21,681 nucleotides of DNA. Origin: Bacteroidales bacterium UBA2714. Lineage in GTDB: Bacteria > Bacteroidota > Bacteroidia > Bacteroidales > P3. Of the stretch, positions 6,824 to 14,436 are shown piece by piece. The DNA lies in contig DEKU01000028.1 in assembly GCA_002354035.1 (NCBI GenBank), positions 1 to 21,681 of the forward strand, read 5' to 3'. The notes beneath the pieces were generated by a model. It saw only the letters and a list, made by a program, of their open reading frames with translations, had not been told where the DNA came from and did no database searches. Position numbers and translations under genes: made by a program. How positions within the stretch are numbered: the stretch's first letter is position 1; every line of letters starts with the position of its first letter.

Positions 6824-7009
6824 ATGGGATTGCATGGTTATATAAAAAACGTTGATGAGGAGTCTGTTACGAATCCTTCCTATTGTTTTTATTGTGTAGG
6901 TCTCACAGAGGCTGAACAAGAAAAAATTGAGAGGGGCGATGAGTTTGTGACAGTTCCTTCCGCGGAATTGGGCCGTCTGCGAGTAGATGCTTATCCTTAT
7001 CTCATGTAG
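6824..7009 (+). CDS. Small conserved-looking protein of unknown function (61 aa)
   Basis: Not recognised. A 61-aa acidic, soluble protein with no signal peptide or transmembrane segment. The middle has a C-x2-C pair in a YCFYCVGLT segment, followed by a charged helix-like stretch (EAEQEKIERGDEFVTV). A single C-x2-C could belong to a half zinc knuckle if it dimerises, but that is speculation. Support for it being real: it sits directly after a full promoter with a short leader, fills the space to the next gene, and its stop is eight bases before the next ATG. The pair arrangement suggests that it works with, or regulates, the 173-aa protein. Confidence 0.65.
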   Translation: MGLHGYIKNVDEESVTNPSYCFYCVGLTEAEQEKIERGDEFVTVPSAELGRLRVDAYPYLM

Positions 7010-7017
7010 AGGTCTGC

Positions 7018-7539
7018 ATGATGACATCTTATCCCTATCGTTTCATCATGAATTATAAGGGTGGGGCAGAAGAGCCGTACACCCAGAAGATGTTGTATAC
7101 GTTCGATTCCCCCCGCACGAGTCAAGGCTATATGGTATGGGTTGAGAAGTATGAGCATCATTTCTATGCCATCAAATTTCACCTTCGCAAGGATAAGGCT
7201 AATAAGAATCGGTATAATGTGATGACGGGACTGGGAGAGGCTCGGCCGGTAATAAATACTTGCATTCAGATAATGCTTGATATAGCCAAGGCTGATGAGT
7301 TGTCCTCTTTTGGCTTCATAGGAGCCAGTATGCTCCAGGAGTCAACTATCAATACAAAAAGATTCAGGGTTTACCGTCGCATCATGGCCACCTATGTGTC
7401 GGAGGAACATTTTGAGCACCGGTTTAATGTGAAGAAGAGTACGTATATCTTGTTGCGTAGGCGGGCCATGGAGAAGAATCCCAATCTTGAACACCTGATT
7501 CAGGAGCGGTTCGTCCAATGGTATCCTTATTTTGAATAA
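7018..7539 (+). CDS. Conserved hypothetical protein (173 aa), Bacteroidetes-type
   Basis: No function recognised. A basic, soluble protein rich in aromatic residues: YTFDSPRTSQGYMVWVEKY (near 28-46), FYAIKFHLRKDKANKNRYN, then a helical middle (ARPVINTCIQIMLDIAKADE), SSFGFIGASM, NTKRFRVYRRIMATY and a tail ending EERFVQWYPYFE-like. The alternation of beta strands with an R/K-rich helix looks like a compact alpha/beta domain; it resembles hypothetical proteins I recall from other Bacteroidetes, with no assigned role. ATGs at 7018, 7021, 7048 and 7090 are all possible; 7018 fits the close spacing to the preceding gene. The thrE-like gene follows after 18 bases, so all three are probably one transcript. 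Confidence 0.75.
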   Translation: MMTSYPYRFIMNYKGGAEEPYTQKMLYTFDSPRTSQGYMVWVEKYEHHFYAIKFHLRKDKANKNRYNVMTGLGEARPVINTCIQIMLDIAKADELSSFGFIGASMLQESTINTKRFRVYRRIMATYVSEEHFEHRFNVKKSTYILLRRRAMEKNPNLEHLIQERFVQWYPYFE

Positions 7540-7557
7540 CTTATTGAACAAAGTGTT

Positions 7558-8808
7558 ATGACAACGGAACAGGAACAGGCCTTGCAATTGGCGACCGAGG
7601 CCGGACATATACTCCTCGAAAATGGGGCTGAGATCAGCCGAGTGGAGGAGACGATGACCCGCATTGCTTCTGCTTATGGGGTGGAGGATGAGAGCTTCTT
7701 TGTCCTCAGCAATGGTATCATTGCCACCGGGCAGCATTATGCGCGGGCCGACTTTATCCCCATCAAGGGTACGCAACTGGCCAAGGTGGCCGAGGTGAAC
7801 CAGCTGAGCCGCGACGTGATGGCTGGCCCGATGCCCGTGGCCACCCTCCGGCAGAGGGTAGAGGCCATCCGCACGATGCCCGGCAAACCGTGGTGGGAAC
7901 TGCTGGTGGGCATAGTCTTTGGGATGTCGGCTTTCAGCATTCTTTTCGGAGGCAGTCTGGCCGATGCTGTGGCCACCCTCGTGGCTGGGGTGTTGCTGGG
8001 ACTGTATATCACCTTCCTGTGCCCCCACCTGTCGCGACTGGCTGGCAGCGTGGCCGGCGGACTGGTGGGAGGTCTGTCGTGTCTGCTTGTTTATAAGCTG
8101 GCACAGACCACGGGTGTCGTGCCCTCGTTGCATCTGGCCAACATGATTATCGGAACAATCATAGCGCTGGTGCCGGGCGTGCCGTTTACCAACGGCATGC
8201 GCGATTTGGCCAATGAGGACTATATCGCTGGCACCACCCGCCTCACCGATGCTTTCCTCGTCTTCCTCTGCATCGCCTTGGGCGTAGCCCTGTCGTTCAT
8301 CATCGACGGCATGGTGGTGGGGGGCATAGTGGAACTTGGCTCGCCCGTTAAAGATGCGCTGGCCTCCCATTGGGCCATCCAGCTGGCCGCCGCCTTTATC
8401 GGCACCGTGGGATTCTCTGTCCTTTTTGGGGCACCCCGCCGCCACTATCTGTCTTGCGGGCTGGTGGGCATGGTGGGCTGGGCGGTCTATCTCTGGGCGC
8501 TCACAGGCCTCTCGGTGGTTGGCGCGGCTTTCTTCTCGGCGTTGGCCATAGCCGCTTCAAGCCATCTGCTCTCTCGGTTCATGCACAGTCCCGTCACCAT
8601 CTTCCTCATCTGCGGTATCATCCCGCTGGTGCCAGGAGGGGGCATCTTCTGGACCGCCTACTATATGGTTACTAACCAGCTGCGGCTGGCCTCCTCTACG
8701 GGTTTTGTGGCGCTGAAAGTGACCATTGCCATCGCCGGTGGCATCATCCTTGCGGCGGGCATTTTCAACCAGATTATAAAACTTAAGAAACGTCATGGCC
8801 AAAGCTAA
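7558..8808 (+). CDS. Threonine/serine exporter, fused ThrE type
   Basis: A 416-aa inner-membrane protein. The N-terminal cytoplasmic part (1-110) has the DUF1212/YjjP hallmarks: ATEAGHILLENGAEISRVEE, then a FFVLSNGIIAT segment. About ten hydrophobic segments follow from residue 118. The first five belong to the YjjP-like unit with the VPGVPFTNGMRDL loop (near 204-216), and the last four to the YjjB-like (DUF3815) unit with the related IPLVPGGGIFWTAYY loop (near 356-370). YjjP and YjjB are separate proteins in E. coli (succinate export) but fused in Corynebacterium ThrE (threonine/serine export). The substrate here is unproven; a serine dehydratase gene nearby makes serine a reasonable guess. 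The last 14 bases overlap the start of radA, which implies translational coupling. Confidence 0.88.
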   Translation: MTTEQEQALQLATEAGHILLENGAEISRVEETMTRIASAYGVEDESFFVLSNGIIATGQHYARADFIPIKGTQLAKVAEVNQLSRDVMAGPMPVATLRQRVEAIRTMPGKPWWELLVGIVFGMSAFSILFGGSLADAVATLVAGVLLGLYITFLCPHLSRLAGSVAGGLVGGLSCLLVYKLAQTTGVVPSLHLANMIIGTIIALVPGVPFTNGMRDLANEDYIAGTTRLTDAFLVFLCIALGVALSFIIDGMVVGGIVELGSPVKDALASHWAIQLAAAFIGTVGFSVLFGAPRRHYLSCGLVGMVGWAVYLWALTGLSVVGAAFFSALAIAASSHLLSRFMHSPVTIFLICGIIPLVPGGGIFWTAYYMVTNQLRLASSTGFVALKVTIAIAGGIILAAGIFNQIIKLKKRHGQS

Positions 8809-10156
8809 GTCATACTATTTCTGCCAAGAGTGCGGCTACCAGTCGTCCAGTTGGCTGGGACGCTGCCCACAGTGTGGCAAGTGGAACACCTTTCAGGAGG
8901 AGGTGGTGAAAGCCTCCTCGCCCAAACCCAAGAGCGGTGCTCAGCCCCTCAATGCCACGCCCAAGCGCATACAAGAGGTTACCTATAGCGAAACCCAGCG
9001 CATCCCTACTCATTGCGCGGAGTTCGACCGCGTGCTGGGTGGTGGCATCGTGCCGGGCAGCCTGTTGCTGCTTGGTGGCGAACCGGGCATAGGCAAGAGC
9101 ACCCTTCTGCTCCAGACCGCCTTGGCCATCCACGACCGCCGTCTCCTCTATGTGAGTGGCGAGGAAAGCGAGCAGCAGATACGTATGCGTGCCGACCGGA
9201 TAGGCATCAACACCGACAGCTGCTACGTTGTCAGCGAGACCGTCACGCAGCGTATCTTCGAGCATGTAGAGGCTGTGCAACCCGACCTCCTCATTGTCGA
9301 CTCCATCCAGACCGTCACCACCGAGGACATCGAGTCGCCCGCCGGCAGTGTCAGTCAGATCCGCCAGTGCACCACCGAGTTCCAGCATTATGCCAAAACC
9401 ACCGGTGTCCCGGTACTCCTTATCGGCCACATTACCAAGGACGGCACCCTTGCCGGGCCCAAGGTTATGGAGCACATCGTCGATGCCGTCCTCCAGTTTG
9501 AAGGCGACCGCAACTATGGTTTCCGCATCCTCCGTGCTCTCAAAAACCGTTTTGGCTCCACCGCTGAGATAGGCATCTTCGAAATGCGGGGCAGTGGCCT
9601 TGCCGAGGTGTCAAACCCTTCGGCCCTTCTCCTTTCCCATCGCGACGAGGAGCTGAGCGGTGCCGCCGTGGCCGCCACACTCGAAGGGGCGCGCCCCATG
9701 TTTGTCGAAGTCCAGTCGCTTGTCAGCAGTGCTGTGTACGGCACACCCCAGCGCAATGCCAACGGATTCGACATGCGGCGTATGAATATGCTGCTGGCTG
9801 TACTGGAAAAGCGCTGCGGTTTCAAACTCGGTGCCAAGGATGTCTTCCTCAACATGGCGGGCGGCATGCGCGTCAGCGACCCTGCCCTCGACCTTGCCGT
9901 GGCCTGCAGCATCCTCTCCAGCAATGTCGACATGCCCGTGTCGCCCCGCTACTGCTTTGCAGCCGAGGTGGGACTCAGTGGCGAGGTGCGTCCCGTCAGC
10001 CGTATTGAGAACCGAGTGGCCGAAGCAGCCCGGCTGGGTTTCGAGCGCATCTTCATATCCAAGTACGACACCCGAAACCTTCAGAAAACCAACTATACAA
10101 TCCAAATCGTGCCAGTCAGCGTCATCGAGGAAGCCTTCCGCAACCTCTTTGTCTGA
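8795..10156 (+). CDS. radA: DNA repair protein RadA (Sms)
   Basis: A 453-aa cytoplasmic ATPase that processes recombination intermediates and drives branch migration together with RecA. It is complete: zinc finger C10-x2-C13 and C24-x2-C27; RecA-like core with Walker A GEPGIGKST (95-103) and Walker B-type DLLIVDSIQT (164-173); the RadA-specific KNRFG at 250-254; and a C-terminal Lon-like domain with AGGMRVSDPALDLAVACSI and GEVRPVSRIENRVAEA, lacking protease activity in the family. The start at 8795 overlaps the thrE-like gene by 14 bases. The coding strand is noticeably C-rich, unlike the genes before 7.5 kb. Confidence 0.97.
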   Translation: MAKAKSYYFCQECGYQSSSWLGRCPQCGKWNTFQEEVVKASSPKPKSGAQPLNATPKRIQEVTYSETQRIPTHCAEFDRVLGGGIVPGSLLLLGGEPGIGKSTLLLQTALAIHDRRLLYVSGEESEQQIRMRADRIGINTDSCYVVSETVTQRIFEHVEAVQPDLLIVDSIQTVTTEDIESPAGSVSQIRQCTTEFQHYAKTTGVPVLLIGHITKDGTLAGPKVMEHIVDAVLQFEGDRNYGFRILRALKNRFGSTAEIGIFEMRGSGLAEVSNPSALLLSHRDEELSGAAVAATLEGARPMFVEVQSLVSSAVYGTPQRNANGFDMRRMNMLLAVLEKRCGFKLGAKDVFLNMAGGMRVSDPALDLAVACSILSSNVDMPVSPRYCFAAEVGLSGEVRPVSRIENRVAEAARLGFERIFISKYDTRNLQKTNYTIQIVPVSVIEEAFRNLFV

Positions 10157-10214
10157 CTTCAGTCTGGCCCCCAAACAATACAGTTCAACACATCAACCAA
10201 AAAACATATCCGTA

Positions 10215-10472
10215 ATGCACTACACCTATCAAACCTCACAAACCTGCAGTCAGCAAATCGACTTCGACATCATCGACGGCAAAATCCACAACGTCTCCTT
10301 CTTCGGCGGCTGCGACGGCAACCTGCAAGGCGTGGGACGCCTTGTCGAGGGCATGGAGGCCACCCAAGTGGCCGACCGCCTTCAGGGCATCCGCTGTGGC
10401 TGGAAAGACACCTCCTGTCCCGACCAGCTCAGTCGTGCCATCCGTCAGGCCTTGCTTGCCGTGAGCAAGTAG
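10215..10472 (+). CDS. TSCPD-domain protein (TIGR03905 family)
   Basis: An 85-aa protein with the family's CDGN segment (SFFGGCDGNLQGVGRLVEG) and the naming motif DTSCPDQLSRAI. The same domain occurs at the C-terminus of some ribonucleotide reductases and as stand-alone proteins; its biochemical role is not established, and the conserved cysteines (C12, C33, C61, C68 region) suggest metal or thiol chemistry. The reading frame is open further upstream, inside radA, but the ATG at 10215 with its A-rich leader (CAACCAAAAAACATATCCGTA) gives the normal family length. The last 28 bases overlap the convergent thiN gene. Confidence 0.88.
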   Translation: MHYTYQTSQTCSQQIDFDIIDGKIHNVSFFGGCDGNLQGVGRLVEGMEATQVADRLQGIRCGWKDTSCPDQLSRAIRQALLAVSK

Positions 10473-11119
10473 ACCACCAGCACTCCGCCCCACACCTCGA
10501 ACTCCTCCCCCAGGGCCTCGTTCAGCGAGCCCTCCCACCACCATTGCAGTTTCCGCTCCCGGATGGGCCAGCGCAGACCCTCCACACTCACCGGCACCTC
10601 AGGCGTCAGCGAGAAAAGCGACACCTGTTGCCCCTTCCGCGTGGCAAAGGCCGCATGCCCCTCCATCGGCACAAACATCCCATAGTCCGTTAGCATCCTG
10701 AACCGCACCCCGGGCCACTGCTTCATATACCATGCCAGCAGACTGATGTTGCCCAGCGTGTGGTCCTCCCTCAGTCCCGTGGCCCCGATATAGGTCACCT
10801 CGGTGGCTCCGTCCTGGCACCAATGCTCCATGACATAACGGGTGGCCTTGGTCAAGTCGTTGTAATCCTGCTCCTCAACCACCACCCGCTCCAGTCCTAT
10901 GCCCATGGCGGCAGCCTGTGTGGAAAGACTGTCCGACTGCGAGTCGCCGTCGCCCACCACGGTGATGCTCCCACCCTTCAGGGCGGTCTGTCGGCTGCGC
11001 CACGACACATATTTATTAGCCGCACCATCGCAGCAAACAATCCTGTCCGCATCCCTCAGCAAGGGTGCCACCCACTGCCCAGTGGGAAATTCTCCGTTCG
11101 CTATAATAATGATATTCAT
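10445..11119 (-). CDS. thiN: Thiamine pyrophosphokinase
   Basis: A 224-aa cytoplasmic enzyme that transfers pyrophosphate from ATP to thiamine, giving thiamine diphosphate. Motifs: N-terminal IIIIANGEFP, DRIVCCDGAANKY, the ATP/Mg site GDGDS (in TVVGDGDSQSDS), DYNDLTKATRYV, and thiamine-binding IGATGLREDHTLGNISLL; the C-terminal half is the beta-sandwich thiamine-binding domain. This is the salvage route enzyme in Bacteroidetes, which usually lack ThiL-based phosphorylation of imported thiamine. No thiamine transporter or TPP riboswitch is visible next to it. It is divergent from the serine dehydratase gene and its last nine codons overlap the TSCPD gene tail to tail. Confidence 0.93.
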   Translation of the reverse strand: MNIIIIANGEFPTGQWVAPLLRDADRIVCCDGAANKYVSWRSRQTALKGGSITVVGDGDSQSDSLSTQAAAMGIGLERVVVEEQDYNDLTKATRYVMEHWCQDGATEVTYIGATGLREDHTLGNISLLAWYMKQWPGVRFRMLTDYGMFVPMEGHAAFATRKGQQVSLFSLTPEVPVSVEGLRWPIRERKLQWWWEGSLNEALGEEFEVWGGVLVVYLLTASKA

Positions 11120-11155
11120 GATTCTATCTCATTGAGTATGCAATTATTCTTGCAG

Positions 11156-11163
11156 CAAAAGTA
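11156..11163 (-). promoter_or_regulatory. thiN -7 box
   Basis: On the minus strand this reads TACTTTTG, an exact TAnnTTTG match. The expected start is near 11145, leaving a 25-base leader before the thiN ATG. No clear -33 element was found. Confidence 0.5.
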
Positions 11164-11194
11164 CAAAATAATTCCCAATGTCGAAAAAATAATG

Positions 11195-11202
11195 TATTTT
11201 TG
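11195..11202 (+). promoter_or_regulatory. Serine dehydratase -7 box
   Basis: TATTTTTG matches TAnnTTTG and is followed by CACC and the ATG at 11229, a leader of about 20 bases. There is no convincing -33 TTTG. With the thiN box 32 bases away on the other strand, this is a compact back-to-back promoter pair. Confidence 0.55.
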
Positions 11203-11228
11203 CACCCCCAAATAAGCACATAGCGAAC

Positions 11229-12419
11229 ATGGAGACAATTAAGAAAATCTACCGCAAAGGCTACGGCCCCTCCAGCAGCCACACCATGGCCCCTCATGCC
11301 GCTGCCCTCCAGTTCAAAGCTGAGCATCCCGACGCTCACTCCTTCCGCGTCACCCTCTACGGCAGCCTTGCCGCCACCGGCCGCGGTCACCGCACCGACA
11401 AAGCACTCCAAGACGGTGCCGCTCCCATCCCCGTCGAAATCGTGTGGCAGCCCGACATCGTGCTCCCCTTCCACACCAACGGCATGCACTTCGAAGCCCT
11501 CGACGCCCAAGGCCACACCACGGCCGACTGGACCATCTACAGCGTCGGCGGCGGAGCCCTCGCCAACGAAACCACGAGCGAGACCGTTCAGCAGGTATAC
11601 TCCATGTCCACCCTCGCCGAAATCCTTCCCTATATCGAGCGCGAGGGCCTCACCTATTGGGAATACGTCGAACAATGCGAAGGCCCCACCATCTGGCCTT
11701 ATCTCCAGGACATGTGGGACACCATGCAGCACACCATAGTCCAGGGACTCCAAGCCGAAGGGGTCATTCCAGGTGGCCTGCACCTGCGCAGCAAAGCCCG
11801 CCAATACTACGTCCGCGCCTCCTCCTACAAGCCGTCGCTCCAGAGCCGCGCCCTCGTCATAGCCTACGCCTTGGCCACCTCCGAGCGCAACGCCGTGGGC
11901 GGCTACATCGTCACTGCCCCCACCTGCGGCTCATCCGGCGTGCTGCCCGCCGTCCTCTACCATCTTAAACAGGCTCACAACTTTTCCGACACCGAGATAC
12001 TCCGTGCCATGGCCACCGCCGCACTCTTTGCCAACGTCATCAAACAAAACGCCTCCCTCTCCGGAGCCGAAGTGGGCTGCCAAGGCGAGGTGGGTAGTGC
12101 CTGTGTCATGGCTGCCGTGGCCGCCAACCAGCTCTTTGGCGGAAGCCCCCAGCAAATCGAATATGCGGCCGAGATGGCTATGGAACACAACCTCGGTCTC
12201 ACCTGCGACCCCATGTGCGGCCTCGTCCAGATTCCCTGCATCGAGCGCAACGCCATGGCCGCCCTCCGGGCGCTCGACATCAACATCTACGCCATGATGA
12301 GCGACGGCAAACACATCATCTCCTTCGACAAGGTGGTGCGCACCATGCGCCGCACCGGCCACGACCTCCCAAGCCTCTACAAGGAGACCTCCCTCGGCGG
12401 ACTCGCAGTAGACGAGTAA
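11229..12419 (+). CDS. sdaA: L-serine ammonia-lyase, iron-sulfur-dependent, single chain
   Basis: A 396-aa cytoplasmic enzyme that deaminates L-serine to pyruvate and ammonia with a [4Fe-4S] cluster. N-terminal (beta) part: GPSSSHTMAPHAAAL and YGSLAATGRGHRTDKAL. C-terminal (alpha) part: APTCGSSGVLPAVL, NASLSGAEVGCQGEVGSACV and the cluster/active-site motif CDPMCGLVQIPCIERNA. It is shorter than the E. coli single-chain enzyme (about 455 aa): the region between the two parts is compact, which is common in Bacteroidetes. The enzyme is oxygen-sensitive, fitting an anaerobe. The thrE-like exporter nearby could handle the same amino acid, an inference only. It has strong C bias at third codon positions. 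Confidence 0.95.
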   Translation: METIKKIYRKGYGPSSSHTMAPHAAALQFKAEHPDAHSFRVTLYGSLAATGRGHRTDKALQDGAAPIPVEIVWQPDIVLPFHTNGMHFEALDAQGHTTADWTIYSVGGGALANETTSETVQQVYSMSTLAEILPYIEREGLTYWEYVEQCEGPTIWPYLQDMWDTMQHTIVQGLQAEGVIPGGLHLRSKARQYYVRASSYKPSLQSRALVIAYALATSERNAVGGYIVTAPTCGSSGVLPAVLYHLKQAHNFSDTEILRAMATAALFANVIKQNASLSGAEVGCQGEVGSACVMAAVAANQLFGGSPQQIEYAAEMAMEHNLGLTCDPMCGLVQIPCIERNAMAALRALDINIYAMMSDGKHIISFDKVVRTMRRTGHDLPSLYKETSLGGLAVDE

Positions 12420-12526
12420 ACATCCCTGCCTAATCCTAATAAGACATACAGAATTTCAACATCGAGAAATAAAACCTCACAGACACCGCAACGAAACAAG
12501 ATTAATAACAATAAACACCGAAAACA

Positions 12527-13024
12527 ATGAAGAAAACCCTTGTCCTCATCGCTGCACTCGCCATGTCCACCCTTGCCATGGCTCAGCAATTCTCCCTCCC
12601 CATCCTGCCCGAAAAACTCTGGCCCTCCGACTATGCCAAGTACGAGACCGACGTCCTCAACTGCTGCAACTACATCCTTACCACAGACCCCACCTTCAAC
12701 CAGCCCAAACACCAGGAGTGCGCCTCCTTCCTCATGCGCTGGCTGGCCGGTGCCCCGCAAGTAAAAGTGGTCGTAACCCCCGAAATCGTCCCCATCAAAA
12801 ACCAGCAACTCATCACCATCTACCTTGCTGCCTGGACCCGCCACTCCCTCCAATACAAAGACGCCTCACCGCTGGTCTGCGCCAACGTGGCCGTCGACGA
12901 CATGCTGCGCTACTACCAGTCCTACACCAAGACCGTGGGCAAAAGCAAACTCTGCGACCGTCTGCTTAAGCAACAAAAAGACGGCAGCCTTCCCGCCACC
13001 GTGGCCAAAGCCGTAGCCGAGTAG
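12527..13024 (+). CDS. Small secreted protein of unknown function
   Basis: A 165-aa protein with a clear signal peptide (MKKTLVLIAALAMSTLAMA, cleaved before QQF), so exported to the periplasm or beyond. The mature part is helical, with W/Y-rich segments (LWPSDYAKYETDVLNCCNYI, FLMRWLAGAP, AAWTRHSLQY, VDDMLRYYQSY) and five cysteines. It resembles a group of exported Bacteroidetes hypothetical proteins with the same RWMxG-type middle motif, function unknown. The leader is A-rich with no TAnnTTTG box in the 107-base gap, so it may be read from the serine dehydratase promoter. The YD-repeat lipoprotein gene begins four bases after its stop, so the two are co-transcribed. Confidence 0.8.
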   Translation: MKKTLVLIAALAMSTLAMAQQFSLPILPEKLWPSDYAKYETDVLNCCNYILTTDPTFNQPKHQECASFLMRWLAGAPQVKVVVTPEIVPIKNQQLITIYLAAWTRHSLQYKDASPLVCANVAVDDMLRYYQSYTKTVGKSKLCDRLLKQQKDGSLPATVAKAVAE

Positions 13025-13028
13025 CCAA

Positions 13029-13910
13029 ATGTCCCCCCAAGCCCCTGCCCACAGGCCACCAGAACCTCGCTTTGCGGTGCTGCTCCTTATGGTCCTTCTC
13101 CTTGCCTCCTGTGGGCAAGGGGATCTTCCTTTTCCATACACCCCCAACCGTCCCGACGACTACAACCGCTCCACCACATACGCCGACCAGTTCTCCGGCC
13201 CTGTGGCCATCTTCACCTACCGCTCACTCGACGAGTACTCCGACGGATACACGTCGCAGACGGTAGTCTGTTTTGACACCGCCGGGCACTGCATCGACTA
13301 TTACTACCACGACCGCCAAATCAACGTCCGCCGCCATTTCAGCTACGACTCCCTGGGCCGCCGCACTGGCGAGACCTGTTGGCAGGACAGCGCCACCGCC
13401 ACCCTCGACACCCTCCAGCCCCCAACCCTCGTCACCACCTATACCTATTCCCGGCATGGGCGTCGCTGCCGGGCCCGCATCCAAGGCCCCGACGGCCGCA
13501 GCTACACCTTCCGCCTTCACTACGACCGCGCCGGACACCTCACCCGCTATATCTACCCCGACGGGTCCCGCTTCAGTTACGACTACGACCCCGCAGGCCG
13601 TCTCGTCCGCCGCACATGGCCCGACGCCTCCTTCGAGCGTTTTCAGTACGACAGCACAGGATTCATGACTTCATCCACCGGCCGCGACGGAGTTCTCAAT
13701 ATGTACATGGCCCCGCCGCCGCCCACCCGTGTCGACAGCCTTGGACGGGTGCTGGAACAAGTGGTGTCCTCCACATCCGGCTCCGACGGAGGCCCAGTCA
13801 GAGCCTATTATCAGTACGACCCCTACGGCAACTGGATTCGACGCACCACCGCCGGTCCTTCGTTCCCCACCCGGCTCGAACTCCGCACTTTCCAATACCA
13901 CCACCTATAG
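13029..13910 (+). CDS. Lipoprotein with RHS/YD-type repeats
   Basis: A 293-aa protein. Residues 15-27 are a hydrophobic signal ending in the lipobox LLASC (lipid-anchored Cys28). From about residue 104 there are degenerate YD repeats: FSYDSLGRRTGET, LHYDRAGHLTRYIYPDGSRF, YDYDPAGRLVRRTWPDASF, FQYDSTGFMTSST and YQYDPYGNWIRRT. Such repeats form beta-rich shells or adhesive rods in RHS/teneurin proteins; here there are only about six and no C-terminal toxin or RHS core domain, so it is not a polymorphic toxin. A short surface or periplasmic lipoprotein seems likely. It starts four bases after the preceding secreted-protein gene. Proline and cytosine content is high. Confidence 0.75.
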   Translation: MSPQAPAHRPPEPRFAVLLLMVLLLASCGQGDLPFPYTPNRPDDYNRSTTYADQFSGPVAIFTYRSLDEYSDGYTSQTVVCFDTAGHCIDYYYHDRQINVRRHFSYDSLGRRTGETCWQDSATATLDTLQPPTLVTTYTYSRHGRRCRARIQGPDGRSYTFRLHYDRAGHLTRYIYPDGSRFSYDYDPAGRLVRRTWPDASFERFQYDSTGFMTSSTGRDGVLNMYMAPPPPTRVDSLGRVLEQVVSSTSGSDGGPVRAYYQYDPYGNWIRRTTAGPSFPTRLELRTFQYHHL

Positions 13911-14372
13911 CATTCCGTCCCGGGGCATTCGCCGTCCCGAAGGTGTGTCGGCTCCGACCGGCGCACCGCCGCTCCCAGCCCCAACGGCCACCCATCCCCA
14001 TCCGTGGACATGCTCTCCTTTCGCGCCAGAGCCGCTCCTTGTCTTATCTTTCACTTCTATTTAGTTTCTATTTGTACACTGAGAAAGAAATAATATAGTG
14101 TTTATATACAAAATAAATACTGGAAAAGGACGAGATATGGGGCCTGTTTAGTGCCAGATGGCGGGAGGGTTGCGAAGAGTGGGGAGCAAGGTTCTGGTGG
14201 GTCACCAGCCCTTTTGGGAGTGGCAGGGAGTGTGTTGCCTTGTGGTTTGCGGGCCTTACGGCAACAGTTTGCTTCGGCGAGGGGAAAGCACGTAGGGTTG
14301 CCACGGGCGTCTGGATAAGGAGAAAAGTGGGACGTTCGATTGTTTTTTTCCTGTGATTTGGAAAAATTATCG

Positions 14373-14380
14373 TATCTTTG
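14373..14380 (+). promoter_or_regulatory. Efflux operon -7 box
   Basis: TATCTTTG matches TAnnTTTG. A TTTG at 14357-14360 is only 12 bases upstream, too close for a normal -33. The expected start near 14386 leaves a 90-base leader, longer than others in this window, which contains a hairpin. Confidence 0.6.
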
Positions 14381-14386
14381 CACCGA

Positions 14387-14436
14387 GTTTTCACTTCTGG
14401 CAGACGGGCAGAGCCCACTGCCACCGGAGCGAAAAC
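14387..14436 (+). promoter_or_regulatory. Leader hairpin of the efflux operon
   Basis: Three nested arm pairs stack in one hairpin: GTTTTC (14387-14392) with GAAAAC (14431-14436), TGGCAG (14398-14403) with CTGCCA (14418-14423), and GGGC (14406-14409) with GCCC (14413-14416) closing a 3-base loop. It begins almost at the predicted transcript start. There is no T-tract, so it is not a plain terminator; it may stabilise the mRNA, hide or expose the start region, or bind a regulator. Confidence 0.5.

Noticed and set aside
4853..7027. Very long antisense frame (724 codons) opposite hcpR and the U32 gene
   Set aside because: The translation is rich in His, Arg and Leu without domains, and both sense genes have complete family motifs. 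It is a by-product of GC-rich codon use.
6997..7182. Short minus-strand frame across the start of the 173-aa gene
   Set aside because: No promoter or family; overlaps a better supported plus-strand pair.
13029..13910. YD-repeat protein as a polymorphic (RHS) toxin with an immunity gene
   Set aside because: Too short, no RHS core or variable C-terminal toxin domain, and no small immunity gene follows it; it is a lipoprotein.
13379..14098. Plus-strand Arg/Pro/Ser-rich frame overlapping the YD-repeat lipoprotein
   Set aside because: Out-of-frame shadow. The YD repeats and lipobox fix the correct frame, and the extension past 13910 has no family resemblance.
14040..14120. Replication origin at the composition switch
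   Set aside because: The sign change is in the right direction and the spot is AT-rich, but no DnaA-box cluster or dnaA/dnaN gene is visible, and the DNA left of 7.5 kb is G-rich again, which favours a local inversion or junction.
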